A program made the position numbers and the translations under genes. Of a stretch of DNA of 64,000 nt, positions 9,742-19,861 are shown one piece after another (position 1 is the stretch's first letter; the number at the start of each line of letters is the position of its first letter). The notes under the pieces are model-generated. The model saw only the letters and a list, made by a program, of their open reading frames with translations. It made no database searches and was not told the DNA's origin. Source of the DNA: Mesorhizobium sp. L-2-11 (GTDB taxonomy: Bacteria; Pseudomonadota; Alphaproteobacteria; Rhizobiales; Rhizobiaceae); the NCBI RefSeq assembly GCF_016756595.1, contig NZ_AP023257.1, forward strand, positions 868,001 to 932,000, given 5' to 3'.

Positions 9742-11004
9742 CTAGATCGCCTCGCCTTTCAATAGTTTCGGCGTGTCGCCGGACAGACCGGACGCCTGGC
9801 GGATGAAGAAATCCTTCAGCCGCGGCATGCGTTCGACGAGACCGAGGCCGATGTCGCGGACAGCGCGCAACGGGCCGATGTCGTTGGAAAACAGCCGGTT
9901 CAGGACATCGGTGGTGATGCCCATCTGCAGCGTGTCGAAGCGCCGCCACTGCTGGTAGCGTTCGAGCACGTCGAGCGCGCCGACATCCTGGCCGAGTCGG
10001 TCGGCCTCGACCACCACTTCGGCCAATGCCGCGACGTCCTTAAAACCGAGATTGAGGCCTTGGCCGGCGATCGGGTGGATGCCGTGGGCGGCGTCGCCGG
10101 CGAGCGCAATACGCGGCGCGACGAAATCGCGGGCGATGGTCAGGCCGAGCGGCCAGGCGCGCGGCCTGTCGGCAACGCGGATTTCGCCGAGCTTCAGGCC
10201 AAACCGCTGTTCCAGCTCGTGCTCGAAGACGAGGTCGTCGCTATCGACCAGTTTTTCGGCATCTTCCGAGCGCTCGACCCAGACGATCGACGAGCGGTTG
10301 GTGCCGTCCTTGTCCGACTTGAGCGGCAGCGTGGCGAACGGGCCGGCTGGCAGAAAATGCTCTTCGGCGCGGCCATTATGCGGCCGCTCATGCGCGACGG
10401 TGCAGACGATGCCGGACTGGCCGTAGTCCCATTTCACCGTCTTGATGCCGGCCATGTCGCGCAGCTTCGAGTTGACGCCGTCGGCGGCGATCAGCAGCCG
10501 CGCCTTCAGCGTCGCGCCGTCGGCAAGATGCACGGTGATGCCGGCGCCGTTGACGTCGAAGGCACTGACGGCGACGCCTTCGATGATGTCGATGCCGAGT
10601 GTTTCAGCGCGCCGGCGCAAGGCGCCGTTCAAATCCCTGTTGGCGACCATATGCGCAAACGCTTCGCCAGGCGCGACCTCGCCATCGAAAGTGAGAAACA
10701 CCGGGCGCAGCGGATCGGAAGTACGCGAATCGGTGACGATCATCTCGGTGATCGCCTGCGCCTCGGGGGCGATTTCGGCCCAGACGCCGAGTTGGTCGAG
10801 CATGCGGCAAGCGGCGGCGGCGATCGCCGAGGCGCGGCCATCCTTTTGCCAGATGCCGGCGGGCGCGGCGTCGACGACAGCGACCGCCAGGCTCGGTCGC
10901 GCCTGTTTCAGCGATACGGCGGCGGCAAGGCCGACATAGCCGGCGCCGGCGACCAGAATGTCGAGCGCGGCTTGGTTTTTTGCATCCGCCTTGCCGTCGA
11001 CCAT
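9742..11004 (-). CDS. UbiH/UbiF-family FAD-dependent hydroxylase
   Basis: This 420-aa flavoprotein monooxygenase belongs to the ubiquinone-biosynthesis hydroxylase family. These enzymes use NAD(P)H and oxygen to hydroxylate the polyprenyl-phenol ring. The FAD-binding GAGYVGLAAAVSL is near residue 18, and the second family motif GDAAHGIHPIAGQGLNLG is near residue 300. ATG 11004 gives MVDGKADAK before the Rossmann fold; the much longer upstream frame lies antisense to tesB and was rejected. Which ring position it modifies (UbiH, UbiF or UbiL type) cannot be told from sequence alone. It is divergent from tesB. Confidence 0.85.
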   Translation of the reverse strand: MVDGKADAKNQAALDILVAGAGYVGLAAAVSLKQARPSLAVAVVDAAPAGIWQKDGRASAIAAAACRMLDQLGVWAEIAPEAQAITEMIVTDSRTSDPLRPVFLTFDGEVAPGEAFAHMVANRDLNGALRRRAETLGIDIIEGVAVSAFDVNGAGITVHLADGATLKARLLIAADGVNSKLRDMAGIKTVKWDYGQSGIVCTVAHERPHNGRAEEHFLPAGPFATLPLKSDKDGTNRSSIVWVERSEDAEKLVDSDDLVFEHELEQRFGLKLGEIRVADRPRAWPLGLTIARDFVAPRIALAGDAAHGIHPIAGQGLNLGFKDVAALAEVVVEADRLGQDVGALDVLERYQQWRRFDTLQMGITTDVLNRLFSNDIGPLRAVRDIGLGLVERMPRLKDFFIRQASGLSGDTPKLLKGEAI

Positions 11005-11163
11005 GGCCAAATTCCTTTCCGGCCAAATTCCGTTCCGGCCTTGACTGCCCGTCATTCCTGTCGGAAACCGCCATAACACTTTTGTGGCTTCTGAAGTTCG
11101 CTTCGAGTGAAATATCAAAATTAGGCGAACTTCGGAATCAAATCGACACGAGGGCGCGAAAAC

Positions 11164-12039
11164 ATGACGGCGGCCATGGACGAGCTTCTCGGCATTCTCG
11201 ACCTCGAGCAGCTGGAACACAACCTGTACCGTGGTCGCAGCCCCAAACTCGACTGGCAGCGTGTCTTCGGCGGCCAGACCATCGCCCAGGCGCTGGTCGC
11301 CGCCCAGCGAACGGTCGAGCCCGAACGCCACGTCCATTCGCTGCATGGCTATTTCATGCGGCCGGGCGACACCAAGGTGCCGATCATCTACCAGGTCGAC
11401 CGCATCCGCGACGGCGGCTCCTTCACCACGCGCCGCGTCGTGGCGGTCCAGCACGGCCAGGCGATCTTTTCGCTGGAAGCCTCGTTCCAGCAGGACGAAG
11501 TCGGTCTCGAGCACCAGGTGCCGATGCCGCTGGACGTGCCGGCGCCCGACACATTGCTGTCGCAGCGCGAACTGATCGGCAAGTTCGGCGCGGCCGTGCC
11601 CGACGGCATCAGGCGCTACTGGGAGCGTGACCGGCCGATCGAGATGAAGCCGGTGATGCTGGAGCATTACACCAGCCGGGAGAAGCTGGAGCCGAAACAG
11701 AACATATGGATCCGCACGACCGGCCCGGTTCCGGGCGATCGCGCCACGCAGGCGGCCGTGCTTGCCTATCTTTCCGACATGACGCTGCTCGATACCTCGA
11801 CCTTTGCGCATGGCCGCGCCATCTTCGATAGCGACATCCAGGCGGCGAGCCTCGATCACGCGATGTGGTTCCATCGTAGCCATCCACTCGACGACTGGAT
11901 GCTCTACACGCAGGACAGCCCGTCGACGCGAGGGTCGCGGGGGTTCACGCGCGGGTCGCTGTTTGCCCGCGACGGCACGTTGATCGCCTCGGTTGCCCAG
12001 GAAGGCCTGATCAGGCTGAAGCGGCCGCCCGCGGAATAG
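11164..12039 (+). CDS. tesB: Acyl-CoA thioesterase II
   Basis: This 291-aa double hot-dog thioesterase hydrolyses acyl-CoA to free fatty acid and CoA. The first hot-dog half carries NLYRGRSPKLDWQRVFGGQ and the second carries DTSTFAHGRAIFDSD followed by SLDHAMWFHR, the classic TesB signature. The length matches the family (about 286-295). A second ATG lies four codons in. The gene is divergent from the UbiH-type hydroxylase and ends inside a perfect palindromic terminator. Confidence 0.95.
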   Translation: MTAAMDELLGILDLEQLEHNLYRGRSPKLDWQRVFGGQTIAQALVAAQRTVEPERHVHSLHGYFMRPGDTKVPIIYQVDRIRDGGSFTTRRVVAVQHGQAIFSLEASFQQDEVGLEHQVPMPLDVPAPDTLLSQRELIGKFGAAVPDGIRRYWERDRPIEMKPVMLEHYTSREKLEPKQNIWIRTTGPVPGDRATQAAVLAYLSDMTLLDTSTFAHGRAIFDSDIQAASLDHAMWFHRSHPLDDWMLYTQDSPSTRGSRGFTRGSLFARDGTLIASVAQEGLIRLKRPPAE

Positions 12040-12066
12040 GCAATTTTGCAAAATTGCCTACTTTTT
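12039..12066 (+). terminator. Rho-independent terminator after tesB
   Basis: GGCAATTTTGCAAAATTGCC (12039-12058) is a perfect 20-base palindrome followed by TACTTTTT. Its first G is the last base of the tesB stop codon. Confidence 0.85.
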
Positions 12067-12126
12067 AATCAGCTGCGCTGCCGCGACTATGAACAGTCAG
12101 CCGACAAACCTTCCCCAAGTCGTTAT

Positions 12127-12142
12127 TTAACAGCAGCTTAAC
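12127..12142 (+). promoter_or_regulatory. CtrA-type box upstream of glnK
   Basis: TTAA-CAGCAGC-TTAAC matches the CtrA consensus TTAA-N7-TTAA(C). It lies about 17 bases upstream of the sigma-54-like promoter and 117 bases before glnK. Binding by CtrA is inferred from the motif alone. Confidence 0.45.
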
Positions 12143-12158
12143 ACCCTGCTTCGGCAAC

Positions 12159-12173
12159 TGGCACGGAGCTTGA
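12159..12173 (+). promoter_or_regulatory. Sigma-54 (RpoN) promoter of glnK-amtB
   Basis: TGGCACGGAGCTTGA matches the -24/-12 consensus TGGCACG-N4-TTGC at every position except the last. It lies 86 bases before the glnK start. Nitrogen-regulated glnK-amtB operons are classically RpoN/NtrC dependent. Confidence 0.75.
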
Positions 12174-12252
12174 ATCCTAGCGGGCACTCTCCGGCTCTCA
12201 TGGGGATCGGCGAAGTCGTGCAAACGCGGGGACCCGCAACAGTAAAGGGTGA

Positions 12253-12597
<345 letters not shown>

Positions 12598-12628
12598 GCT
12601 GCGGAAAAATATTCCAATGGAGAGTTCA

Positions 12629-14056
12629 ATGAATATTCCTTCCACTTTGAAGTCGGCGGCGCGCACCGCGCTGCTGGGCTCACTCGCTATCGCAGCGTTG
12701 GGCACGGTCGCCGCATTCGCGCAGGAAGCGGCGCCGGCCGCTCCGGCCGCGCCAGCAGCGCCGGCCTTTACCGTCGACAAGGGCGACACGACGTGGATGA
12801 TGATTTCCACCATCCTGGTGCTGCTGATGACGATTCCCGGGCTTGCCCTTTTCTACGGCGGCCTGGTTCGCGCCAAGAATATGCTGTCGGTGCTGATGCA
12901 GGTCTTCACCATCACCAGCGTGGTCATGATCGTCTGGGTTTTCTACGGCTACAGCCTTGCCTTCACCCCCGGCAACGCCTTCATCGGCGGCCTTTCCAAG
13001 ATGTTTCTCGCCGGGGTCGACGTGACGACGGTGTCGGAAACTTTTACCAAGGGCGTCGCCATTCCTGAGCTGGTGTTCGTCATCTTCCAGATGAGCTTTG
13101 CCTGCATCACGCCTGCCCTGATCGTCGGCGCCTTCGCCGAACGCGTCAAGTTTTCGGCTGTGATCCTGTTCACCATCCTGTGGGTCACATTCGTCTACTT
13201 CCCGATCGCGCATATGGTCTGGTTCTGGGGCGGCCCGAGCGCTTACAGCGACCCGTCGGGGCTCATCTTCAGCTTCGGCGCCATCGACTTCGCCGGCGGC
13301 ACCGTCGTTCACATCAATGCGGGCATCGCCGGCCTTGTCGGCGCACTGATGATCGGCAAGCGCATCGGCTACAACAAGGACGTCATGGCGCCGCATTCGA
13401 TGACGCTGACCATGGTCGGCGCGTCGCTGCTGTGGGTCGGCTGGTTCGGCTTCAACGCCGGTTCGAACCTCGAAGCCAACGCCTATGCTGTGCTGGCCAT
13501 GGTCAACACCTTCGTCGCCACAGCCGCGGCGGCAGTGACCTGGATCGTGCTTGAAACGCTGCTGCGTGGCAAAGCCTCCATGCTTGGCGCGGTTTCGGGC
13601 GCTGTTACCGGCCTTGTCGCCGTCACGCCTGCTGCCGGCTTTGGCGGACCGATGGGCGTCATCGTGCTCGGCATCGTCGCCAGCTGCGTCTGCTACTTCT
13701 TCGTCTCGGTCGTGAAGAACAAGTTCGGCTACGACGACAGCCTCGATGTCTTCGGCATCCACTGCGTCGGCGGCATCATCGGCGCGCTCGGCACCGGCAT
13801 CCTAGTCAACCCCGCCCTCGGCGGCGCCGGCATCGTCGATTATTCGACGGCCGACTTCGCCGCCGGCTACGCCGGCACGGCGACGCAGCTGTGGTCGCAG
13901 TTCAAGGGTGTCCTGGTGACCGTCCTGTGGTCGGGCATCGGCAGCGCCATCCTCTACAAGATCGTCGATATGATCGTAGGCTTGCGCCCGACAGCCGAAG
14001 CAGAGCGCGAAGGGCTCGACCTCACCGCGCATGGCGAAGCGGCCTATCACCCGTAA
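12629..14056 (+). CDS. amtB: Ammonium transporter AmtB
   Basis: This 475-aa ammonium channel has an N-terminal signal-like helix (ALLGSLAIAALGTVAAFAQEA), an Ala/Pro-rich stretch and then 11 membrane helices. Family blocks include DTTWMMISTILVLLMTIPGLALFYGG, seen as PGLALFYGGLVR, then GFGAIDFAGGTVVHI-type (FGAIDFAGGTVVHINAG) and GWFGFNAGSNL. His of the pore twin-His pair is in VVHINAG. ATG 12629 is preferred over ATG 12617 because GGAGA lies within the latter codon's neighbourhood at proper distance. GlnK encoded upstream blocks the pore when nitrogen is plentiful. Confidence 0.95.
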   Translation: MNIPSTLKSAARTALLGSLAIAALGTVAAFAQEAAPAAPAAPAAPAFTVDKGDTTWMMISTILVLLMTIPGLALFYGGLVRAKNMLSVLMQVFTITSVVMIVWVFYGYSLAFTPGNAFIGGLSKMFLAGVDVTTVSETFTKGVAIPELVFVIFQMSFACITPALIVGAFAERVKFSAVILFTILWVTFVYFPIAHMVWFWGGPSAYSDPSGLIFSFGAIDFAGGTVVHINAGIAGLVGALMIGKRIGYNKDVMAPHSMTLTMVGASLLWVGWFGFNAGSNLEANAYAVLAMVNTFVATAAAAVTWIVLETLLRGKASMLGAVSGAVTGLVAVTPAAGFGGPMGVIVLGIVASCVCYFFVSVVKNKFGYDDSLDVFGIHCVGGIIGALGTGILVNPALGGAGIVDYSTADFAAGYAGTATQLWSQFKGVLVTVLWSGIGSAILYKIVDMIVGLRPTAEAEREGLDLTAHGEAAYHP

Positions 14057-14144
14057 GGCTAGCCACCTGTGAGTCTTGTCTGGGGCGGCCTCGGCCGCCC
14101 CCGCATCCTCCCGTCGTGACGCTCCCGAAAAGGGCTCACGCATT

Positions 14145-14175
14145 GAGGCCCGGACCGGTTCCGGGCCTCTTTTTT
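14145..14175 (+). terminator. Rho-independent terminator after glnK-amtB
   Basis: GAGGCCCGG and CCGGGCCTC form a 9-bp stem around a 7-base loop, followed by six T. It lies about 90 bases after the amtB stop. Confidence 0.88.
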
Positions 14176-14233
14176 GCGTGCAGATGGCCAAGCCAGATAT
14201 TAGCCGCAAGATACTTCCCCCAACCCCTTATAG

Positions 14234-14249
14234 TTAATGCTGCCTTAAC
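14234..14249 (+). promoter_or_regulatory. CtrA-type box upstream of ftsK
   Basis: TTAA-TGCTGCC-TTAAC is an exact match to TTAA-N7-TTAAC, ending 81 bases before the ftsK start. CtrA is the cell-cycle master regulator of alphaproteobacteria and controls division genes; the link here is inferred. Confidence 0.6.
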
Positions 14250-14329
14250 CTTCCCGCCGATAGTCTGGAGCCCGAATCTGCCGAGCTGCGCGCACGCTAT
14301 CGGCCAGGCAACGACAGACGGGGAAGAGC

Positions 14330-16975
14330 ATGCGTTCAGGGGCTTCAGCACCGCTTGCGCTGGCCGACACGGGGCACGGCATCCGGGCGTTCGCGCGGCG
14401 TCAGGTCGGCCGGCTGGTCGGCGCCGGGCTGTTTGCGCTGGTCGCCTTCGGCGTCGCCAGCCTGGCCACCTGGAATGTCGCCGACCCAAGCTTCTCCCAC
14501 GCCACCGACAACATCGTCACCAACGCCATGGGCTATGTGGGCGCTGTCTTCTCCGACCTAGCCATGCAGTTCTTCGGCCTTGCCGCGGTCGCAGCGCTGG
14601 TGCCGGCGGTGGTCTGGGGCTTTCTGCTGTTTTCGGCGCGCGGCGTCGACAGGCTGCCGAAGCGCGGGCTCGCCTGGTTCGGCTACGCGGTGCTTGCTGC
14701 GGCCGTGGCCGGCTGCGTGGTGCCGCCCAAGACCTGGCCGCTGCCGACCGGTCTCGGCGGCGTGTTCGGCGACATGGTGCTCAAGATTCCCAGCCTCGTC
14801 GTCGGCGGCTATCCGACCGGTCTCGTCGCCAGCGTGCTCGCCGTGCTTCTGGCCGCGCCGGCACTGTGGCTGTTTGCCTACGGCTCGGCGCTGATAGCAC
14901 GCAAGAACGGTTTCGCCGTCCTCGAGCAACCGGCCGCAGCCGATCCGAGGGACCAGGACGACGACCTGCTTTTCGACAATGATGAGGATGAGGGCGACGA
15001 GGGCATTCTGGCGCTAGGCGCGATCACGCATTGGTGGCTATCGTTGCGGGCCTATCTCCGCCGCCGCGCCGCCCGCCGCCGCGAGCGCGACGATTTCGAA
15101 CCGGAGCCGCGCGCCAGCGCCTGGCGGCGCGCTGCCGAACGGGTCGAATCGGCCGAGTTCGCCGAATCGCGAATGAGCGCCGATGGCCGCGCCCGCGTCG
15201 AGCCGGAATTCTTCGCCGCCATGGTCAATGACCGCAGCGCCTCGCTCGATCCCGACGATGCCGATGTTTTTGACAATGACGACGACATGGATTTTGCGCC
15301 GGAGCCCGCGCGCAGCGCTGCGCCCAATGCGAAGGTGCAGCCGTTCCGCTCCGATGCAGCCACCCGCGTCGCGGCGCCGGCGCCGCGGCCGGTTCCGGGC
15401 GCGCGTGTCCAGCGCGAAGCCCAGTCCTCGCTGATCGGCTCCGAACAATTCGAAATGCCGTCGCTGCATTTCCTGTCCGAGCCGAAGAACGTCGTGCGCG
15501 ACGCCAGCCTGTCCAAGGACGCGCTGGAGCAGAATGCCCGCCTGCTCGAGGGCGTGCTGGAGGATTTCGGCGTCAAGGGCGAGATCATCCATGTCCGCCC
15601 CGGCCCGGTCGTCACGCTTTACGAGTTGGAGCCGGCGCCCGGCATCAAATCGTCGCGGGTCATCGGCCTGTCTGACGACATCGCCCGCTCGATGAGCGCG
15701 ATCGCCTGCCGCGTCGCCGTGGTGCCGGGCCGCAACGCCATCGGCATCGAACTGCCGAACGCCAAGCGCGAGACCGTCTATCTCAGGGAGATCATGGCCA
15801 GCCGCGATTTCGAGACCACCAAGGCCAAGCTGGCGCTGGCGCTCGGCAAGACCATCAATGGCGAGGCGGTCATCGTCGACATCGCCAAGATGCCGCACGT
15901 GCTGGTCGCCGGCACCACCGGCTCGGGCAAGTCGGTCGCCATCAACACCATGATCCTGTCGCTGCTCTACCGACTGACGCCGCAGGACTGCCGGCTGATC
16001 ATGATCGACCCGAAAATGCTCGAGCTCTCGGTCTATGACGGCATCCCGCATCTTTTGACGCCAGTCGTCACCGATCCGAAGAAGGCGGTGGTGGCGCTGA
16101 AATGGACCGTGCGCGAGATGGAGGATCGCTACCGCAAAATGTCCAAGGTCGGCGTCCGCAACATCGACGGTTTCAACGCGCGGGTGCAACAGGCCGAGAA
16201 GAAGGGCGAAAAAATCTCGCGCACCGTGCAGACCGGCTTCGACCGCCAGACCGGCGAAGCGGTCTATGAGACGGAAAACCTCGATCTCGAGCCAATGCCC
16301 TACATCGTCGTCATCATCGACGAGATGGCCGATTTGATGATGGTCGCCGGCAAGGACATCGAAGGCGCGGTGCAGCGCCTGGCGCAGATGGCGCGCGCTG
16401 CCGGCATCCACGTCATCATGGCGACGCAGCGGCCGTCGGTCGACGTCATCACCGGCACGATCAAGGCCAACTTCCCGACCCGCATCTCCTTCCAGGTGAC
16501 GTCGAAGATCGACAGCCGCACAATTCTGGGCGAGCAGGGTGCCGAGCAGCTGCTCGGCATGGGCGACATGCTCTACATGGCCGGCGGCGGCCGCATCCAG
16601 CGCGTGCACGGTCCCTTCGTTTCCGATGACGAGGTCGAGAAGATCGTCGCGCATCTGAAGCTGCAGGGCGTGCCGGAATATCTCGATGCCATTACCGAGG
16701 ATGACGACGAGGACGACGACGAGCCGTCGGGCAAGGGTGGCTCGGGCGGTGGCGGCGGCAATTTCGAGGATTCCGACGATCCCTATGACCAAGCGGTTGC
16801 GGTGGTGCTGCGTGACGGCAAAGCCTCGACCAGCTACATCCAGCGCCGGCTCGGCATCGGCTACAACCGCGCCGCCTCGATCATCGAGAAGATGGAGAAG
16901 GAAGGCATTGTCGGCCCGGCCAACCATGCCGGAAAACGCGAGATTCTGGTGCCGACGGAGGACGACAAGTTCTGA
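14330..16975 (+). CDS. ftsK: DNA translocase FtsK
   Basis: This 881-aa septal DNA pump clears chromosome ends and activates dimer resolution during division. Four hydrophobic helices fill about residues 25-200 (the 4TM domain). An acidic and Arg/Ala-rich linker follows to about residue 380. The motor has Walker A GTTGSGKS near residue 527, the Walker B region [12 protein letters not shown], and the block [17 protein letters not shown]. The C-terminal gamma winged helix (about 815-875, [18 protein letters not shown]) reads the KOPS polarity sequence. It stands alone behind a CtrA-type box. A large antisense frame over it is a GC artefact. Confidence 0.97.
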   Translation: MRSGASAPLALADTGHGIRAFARRQVGRLVGAGLFALVAFGVASLATWNVADPSFSHATDNIVTNAMGYVGAVFSDLAMQFFGLAAVAALVPAVVWGFLLFSARGVDRLPKRGLAWFGYAVLAAAVAGCVVPPKTWPLPTGLGGVFGDMVLKIPSLVVGGYPTGLVASVLAVLLAAPALWLFAYGSALIARKNGFAVLEQPAAADPRDQDDDLLFDNDEDEGDEGILALGAITHWWLSLRAYLRRRAARRRERDDFEPEPRASAWRRAAERVESAEFAESRMSADGRARVEPEFFAAMVNDRSASLDPDDADVFDNDDDMDFAPEPARSAAPNAKVQPFRSDAATRVAAPAPRPVPGARVQREAQSSLIGSEQFEMPSLHFLSEPKNVVRDASLSKDALEQNARLLEGVLEDFGVKGEIIHVRPGPVVTLYELEPAPGIKSSRVIGLSDDIARSMSAIACRVAVVPGRNAIGIELPNAKRETVYLREIMASRDFETTKAKLALALGKTINGEAVIVDIAKMPHVLVAGTTGSGKSVAINTMILSLLYRLTPQDCRLIMIDPKMLELSVYDGIPHLLTPVVTDPKKAVVALKWTVREMEDRYRKMSKVGVRNIDGFNARVQQAEKKGEKISRTVQTGFDRQTGEAVYETENLDLEPMPYIVVIIDEMADLMMVAGKDIEGAVQRLAQMARAAGIHVIMATQRPSVDVITGTIKANFPTRISFQVTSKIDSRTILGEQGAEQLLGMGDMLYMAGGGRIQRVHGPFVSDDEVEKIVAHLKLQGVPEYLDAITEDDDEDDDEPSGKGGSGGGGGNFEDSDDPYDQAVAVVLRDGKASTSYIQRRLGIGYNRAASIIEKMEKEGIVGPANHAGKREILVPTEDDKF

Positions 16976-17140
16976 TCCGCCCGGCACCCGACAGGATTTT
17001 CGCGGCTGCAAACCTGACGGCAGCAACTTTGAACCTTCTGGCGCGTTTGCAACGACCAAGCGCTGTTCGGCCGCCAAACTTAAGCCCAACTGGGGGGCCA
17101 AACACTGCGACAACAGATAAACCAGACGAGAGTAACCGGC

Positions 17141-17824
17141 ATGAAAAACTCTTCTTTCGCCACGATCAGCGATTTTGCCCCGACCCGCCGCCAACTGCTT
17201 GGCCTCGGCCTGGGCCTGGCAGGTGCCGCAGCCATCAATGTCGTGCCCGGGGTCCAGTTGCTGGCGTCGGCGCAAGCGGCGGTGCCAGCCACCGCGCAGA
17301 AGATCGCCGACCATTTTTCCTCGGTCAAATCGATGGCCGGCGAATTCGTGCAGTTCGGACCCAAGGGCGAGCAGACCGGCGGCAAGTTCTTTCTGGAACG
17401 GCCGGGCAAGATACGCTTCAACTATGATGGGACGTCGAATTTCCGGGTGATTTCCGACGGCAAGTCGGTGGTCATCCTCAACAAGCGGCTGAGAACGTCC
17501 GATCTCTACCCACTGTCGAAAACGCCGCTCAAGCTGCTGCTCGACACCAGGATCGACCTCTCCGGCGGCCGCGTCAAAAGCGTCAAGGAAGAGAACGACG
17601 TCACCACCATCCAACTCGCCGACAAATCGGTGTTCGGCAGTTCGAGGATCACCATGATGTTCGATCCGAAAACCTACGAATTGCGCCAGTGGACGATCAC
17701 CGACGCGCAAGGCAAGGACACGACGGTGATGATCTTCAACGTCAGGGAAGGCGTAAGCTTCGCCCCCGACACTTTTGCCATCGACTACACGGCCAACCGC
17801 GAGCTGAACACCAGGTCGCGGTAG
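17141..17824 (+). CDS. LolA-like outer-membrane lipoprotein carrier protein
   Basis: This 227-aa exported protein has an N-terminal signal with a twin-arginine look (TRRQLLGLGLGLAGAAAI). It then has the LolA core: KIADHFSSVKSMAGEFVQFG, GGKFFLERPGKIRFNYD and the typical Leu/Pro stretch LLLDTRIDL. LolA carries lipoproteins across the periplasm to the outer membrane; this divergent version fits the alphaproteobacterial LolA/DUF2092-like group. It follows ftsK, as is common in alphaproteobacteria. A repeat element lies directly downstream. Confidence 0.85.
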   Translation: MKNSSFATISDFAPTRRQLLGLGLGLAGAAAINVVPGVQLLASAQAAVPATAQKIADHFSSVKSMAGEFVQFGPKGEQTGGKFFLERPGKIRFNYDGTSNFRVISDGKSVVILNKRLRTSDLYPLSKTPLKLLLDTRIDLSGGRVKSVKEENDVTTIQLADKSVFGSSRITMMFDPKTYELRQWTITDAQGKDTTVMIFNVREGVSFAPDTFAIDYTANRELNTRSR

Positions 17825-17834
17825 GATCCACTGT

Positions 17835-17956
17835 TATTCAGGTGAGGCACGGCCTGCGAATGGCGGTTTCCTGCGCTTCCGGTGCTCACGTACTTTAAGT
17901 ACGCTCCGCTCCGGTTCTCGGAACCCACCATTCTCGACTCGGCCTGACCTAAATCT
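17835..17956. repeat. MITE-like repeat, family 4, uninterrupted copy
   Basis: The element opens with ATTCAGGTGAGGC and closes with GGCCTGACCTAAATCT, an imperfect inverted repeat. In between are GGTTTCCTGCGCTTCC and GTGCTCACGTACTTTAAGTA. The same element recurs at 19967-20208 on the other side of xth, there split by another repeat. The remaining bases to 18113 show no gene. Confidence 0.8.
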
Positions 17957-18113
17957 CAGCGAACCCTGGTGCCAGCCCGGGCCGCGCTTCGAGCACAGCC
18001 GGCTTGTTTTTGCGGTGCGCGGCTGGCAGTAGTTTCCGGAACTGCCTCGCCAAAAAGGCACCAGCCCGTCGGAGCCCTCTGGCGGATCTTGCGCTGTCCC
18101 GGAACCCCAAGAT

Positions 18114-18920
18114 ATGCCCTTTTCAATCGCCACCTGGAACATCAATTCCGTCCGCCTGCGCATGCCGCTCGTCGAACGCCTGCTTGTCGAACAGGCACCG
18201 GACGTGCTCTGCCTGCAGGAAACCAAAGTTCCGGACGAACTGTTTCCCGAGAAGGCGTTTCGCAAGCTCGGCTATCAGCACATCGCCTTCCACGGCCAGA
18301 AGGGCTATCACGGCGTGGCGACGGTGGCGCGCCGGCCGATCGCGATTGTCGAAAAGCGCCGCTTCTGCGAGATCGAGGACTGCCGGCATCTGTCGGTCAC
18401 CGTGCGGGCCGGCGGCAAGGCGATCCTGCTGCACAACTTCTACGTTCCGGCCGGCGGCGACGAGCCAGACCCCATCATCAACCGCAAGTTCAAGCACAAG
18501 CTGGATTTCGTCGCTGAAATGAACGCCATCCGCGCCGAGCACGACGAAGTGTCCGGCTCGATCCTGGTCGGCGACCTCAACATCGCCCCGCTCGAGCATG
18601 ATGTCTGGTCGCACAAGCAGCTCCTGAAAGTGGTCAGCCATACGCCGGTCGAGACGGAAAATTTCGAGGCGATGCGGCTCGCCGGCGACTGGGTCGACCT
18701 GATGCGGCTCAACGTGCCTTATGAGCAGAAGCTCTACACCTGGTGGAGCTATCGCGCGCAGGATTGGCAAGCGTCGGATCGAGGCCGGCGGCTCGACCAT
18801 GTCTGGTCGTCGCCAAACCTGGTGCCGAGCTTTGCCGGCTACGAGATCCTGCGGCCGGCGCGCGGCTGGCAACGGCCGTCGGACCATGTGCCTGTCATAG
18901 CGCGGTTCGACCTGGATTAG
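18114..18920 (+). CDS. xthA: Exonuclease III (AP endonuclease family 1)
   Basis: This 268-aa metal-dependent nuclease of base-excision repair cuts abasic sites and degrades 3' ends of duplex DNA. The family blocks run in order: FSIATWNINSVRLR near the start, LCLQETKVPDE (metal Glu), GDLNIAPLEHDVW (catalytic Asp/Asn), RLDHVWSS and SDHVPVIARFDLD at the end. The length is standard. The TAG stop at 18918-18920 is shared with the target-site TA of an IS630 insertion, so the protein is intact. Confidence 0.95.
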   Translation: MPFSIATWNINSVRLRMPLVERLLVEQAPDVLCLQETKVPDELFPEKAFRKLGYQHIAFHGQKGYHGVATVARRPIAIVEKRRFCEIEDCRHLSVTVRAGGKAILLHNFYVPAGGDEPDPIINRKFKHKLDFVAEMNAIRAEHDEVSGSILVGDLNIAPLEHDVWSHKQLLKVVSHTPVETENFEAMRLAGDWVDLMRLNVPYEQKLYTWWSYRAQDWQASDRGRRLDHVWSSPNLVPSFAGYEILRPARGWQRPSDHVPVIARFDLD

Positions 18921-18932
18921 AGCGGGATGAGA

Positions 18933-19574
18933 TTACCTGCGGTCATAGCCTGAGTCTGCGAAGTAATTTGAGCACTCGAGCGGTGTGACGCGGTTGAGAA
19001 TCTGGCCGATGGCGTTGCAGACCGTTTCAACGGTGCGCTTCGCGGCCTTTCGCAGCCAGTGCTTGAGCTTGGCGAAGAGCTGTTCGATCGGATTGAGGTC
19101 AGGCGAGTATTTCGGCAGGAAGAAGAGCCTCGCGCCGGCCTTTCGGATGGCGCGACGCACGGCCTTGCCTTTGTGGCTGCCGAGATTGTCCATCACAACG
19201 ATGTCGCCCGGCTGGAGAGTGGGCACGAGAACCTTCTCGACATAGAGGAGGAACCTCTCGCCGTTGATCGGCCCGTCGATGAGCCAGGGCGCTTCGACGC
19301 GATCATGACGCAGCGCAGCCAGAAAGGTCATTGTCTTCCAGTGGCCATTGGGAACTTTGGCCTTGATCCGCTGTCCGACCGGTGCCCAACCCCTGAGCGG
19401 GGCCATGTTGGTCTTGGTCCAGGTCTCGTCGATGAACACCAGGCGGGCGGGGTCGATCCGGTCCTGATACAGAACCCATTGCCTCCGTCGGCGCGCAACA
19501 TCGGGACGATCTTGCTCGGCGGCGATCAGCGTCTTTTTTTGTGAGACAGCTTCTCGGCGTGCACGAACTCCCAC
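18933..19574 (-). CDS. IS630 transposase, orfB (DDE catalytic part)
   Basis: The 213-aa frame carries the DDE_3 catalytic core. The residues are in [17 protein letters not shown] (first Asp), [11 protein letters not shown] (second Asp) and [16 protein letters not shown] (Glu). The N-terminal 15 or so codons overlap orfA. The working enzyme is expected to be an orfA-orfB fusion made by a -1 ribosomal shift on A7 (19534-19540): orfA reads CAC AAA AAA AGA and orfB reads CAA AAA AAG ACG. Its stop codon lies at the inner edge of the left terminal repeat. Confidence 0.92.
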   Translation of the reverse strand: MGVRARREAVSQKKTLIAAEQDRPDVARRRRQWVLYQDRIDPARLVFIDETWTKTNMAPLRGWAPVGQRIKAKVPNGHWKTMTFLAALRHDRVEAPWLIDGPINGERFLLYVEKVLVPTLQPGDIVVMDNLGSHKGKAVRRAIRKAGARLFFLPKYSPDLNPIEQLFAKLKHWLRKAAKRTVETVCNAIGQILNRVTPLECSNYFADSGYDRR

Positions 19575-19861
19575 ACCGAGCGGTAGTCAACCTTCAGGCC
19601 ACGCTCGCCAAGTTCGGCCACAAGCCCGCGCAAGGTGAAGTCCTTCTCCCGGCAGCGCTCGACAAGCCAGTCGCGCCACGCTCCCGATATCTTCTTCGGC
19701 TTGTAGCCGCCCACTTGGCGGGGCGCCACGCTCCCCGTCTGTTCCACCCGCTTCAGCCACTCGATCGCCGCGCTGTAGCTGACGCCAAATCGAGCAGCCG
19801 CCGCGCGCCGCGAAAGCCCTTCAACCTTGACCGCCGCAACAACCCGTTCGCGCAGGTCCAT
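19526..19861 (-). CDS. IS630 transposase, orfA (helix-turn-helix part)
   Basis: From ATG 19861 the frame reads [20 protein letters not shown], a standard IS630 N-terminus; another in-frame ATG five codons upstream (19876) is possible. It includes a helix-turn-helix ([19 protein letters not shown]) and the winged part [20 protein letters not shown] that bind the terminal repeats. It ends just after the seven-A slip site, where a -1 shift would continue into orfB. Confidence 0.9.
   Translation of the reverse strand: MDLRERVVAAVKVEGLSRRAAAARFGVSYSAAIEWLKRVEQTGSVAPRQVGGYKPKKISGAWRDWLVERCREKDFTLRGLVAELGERGLKVDYRSVWEFVHAEKLSHKKRR

Noticed and set aside
12680..13762. 360-codon frame antisense to amtB
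   Set aside because: Asp/His-rich shadow with no recognisable domain.
15038..17710. 890-codon open frame antisense to ftsK
   Set aside because: High-GC codon bias leaves the opposite frame open. The translation is His/Arg/Asp-rich with no family features, and ftsK on the other strand is unambiguous.
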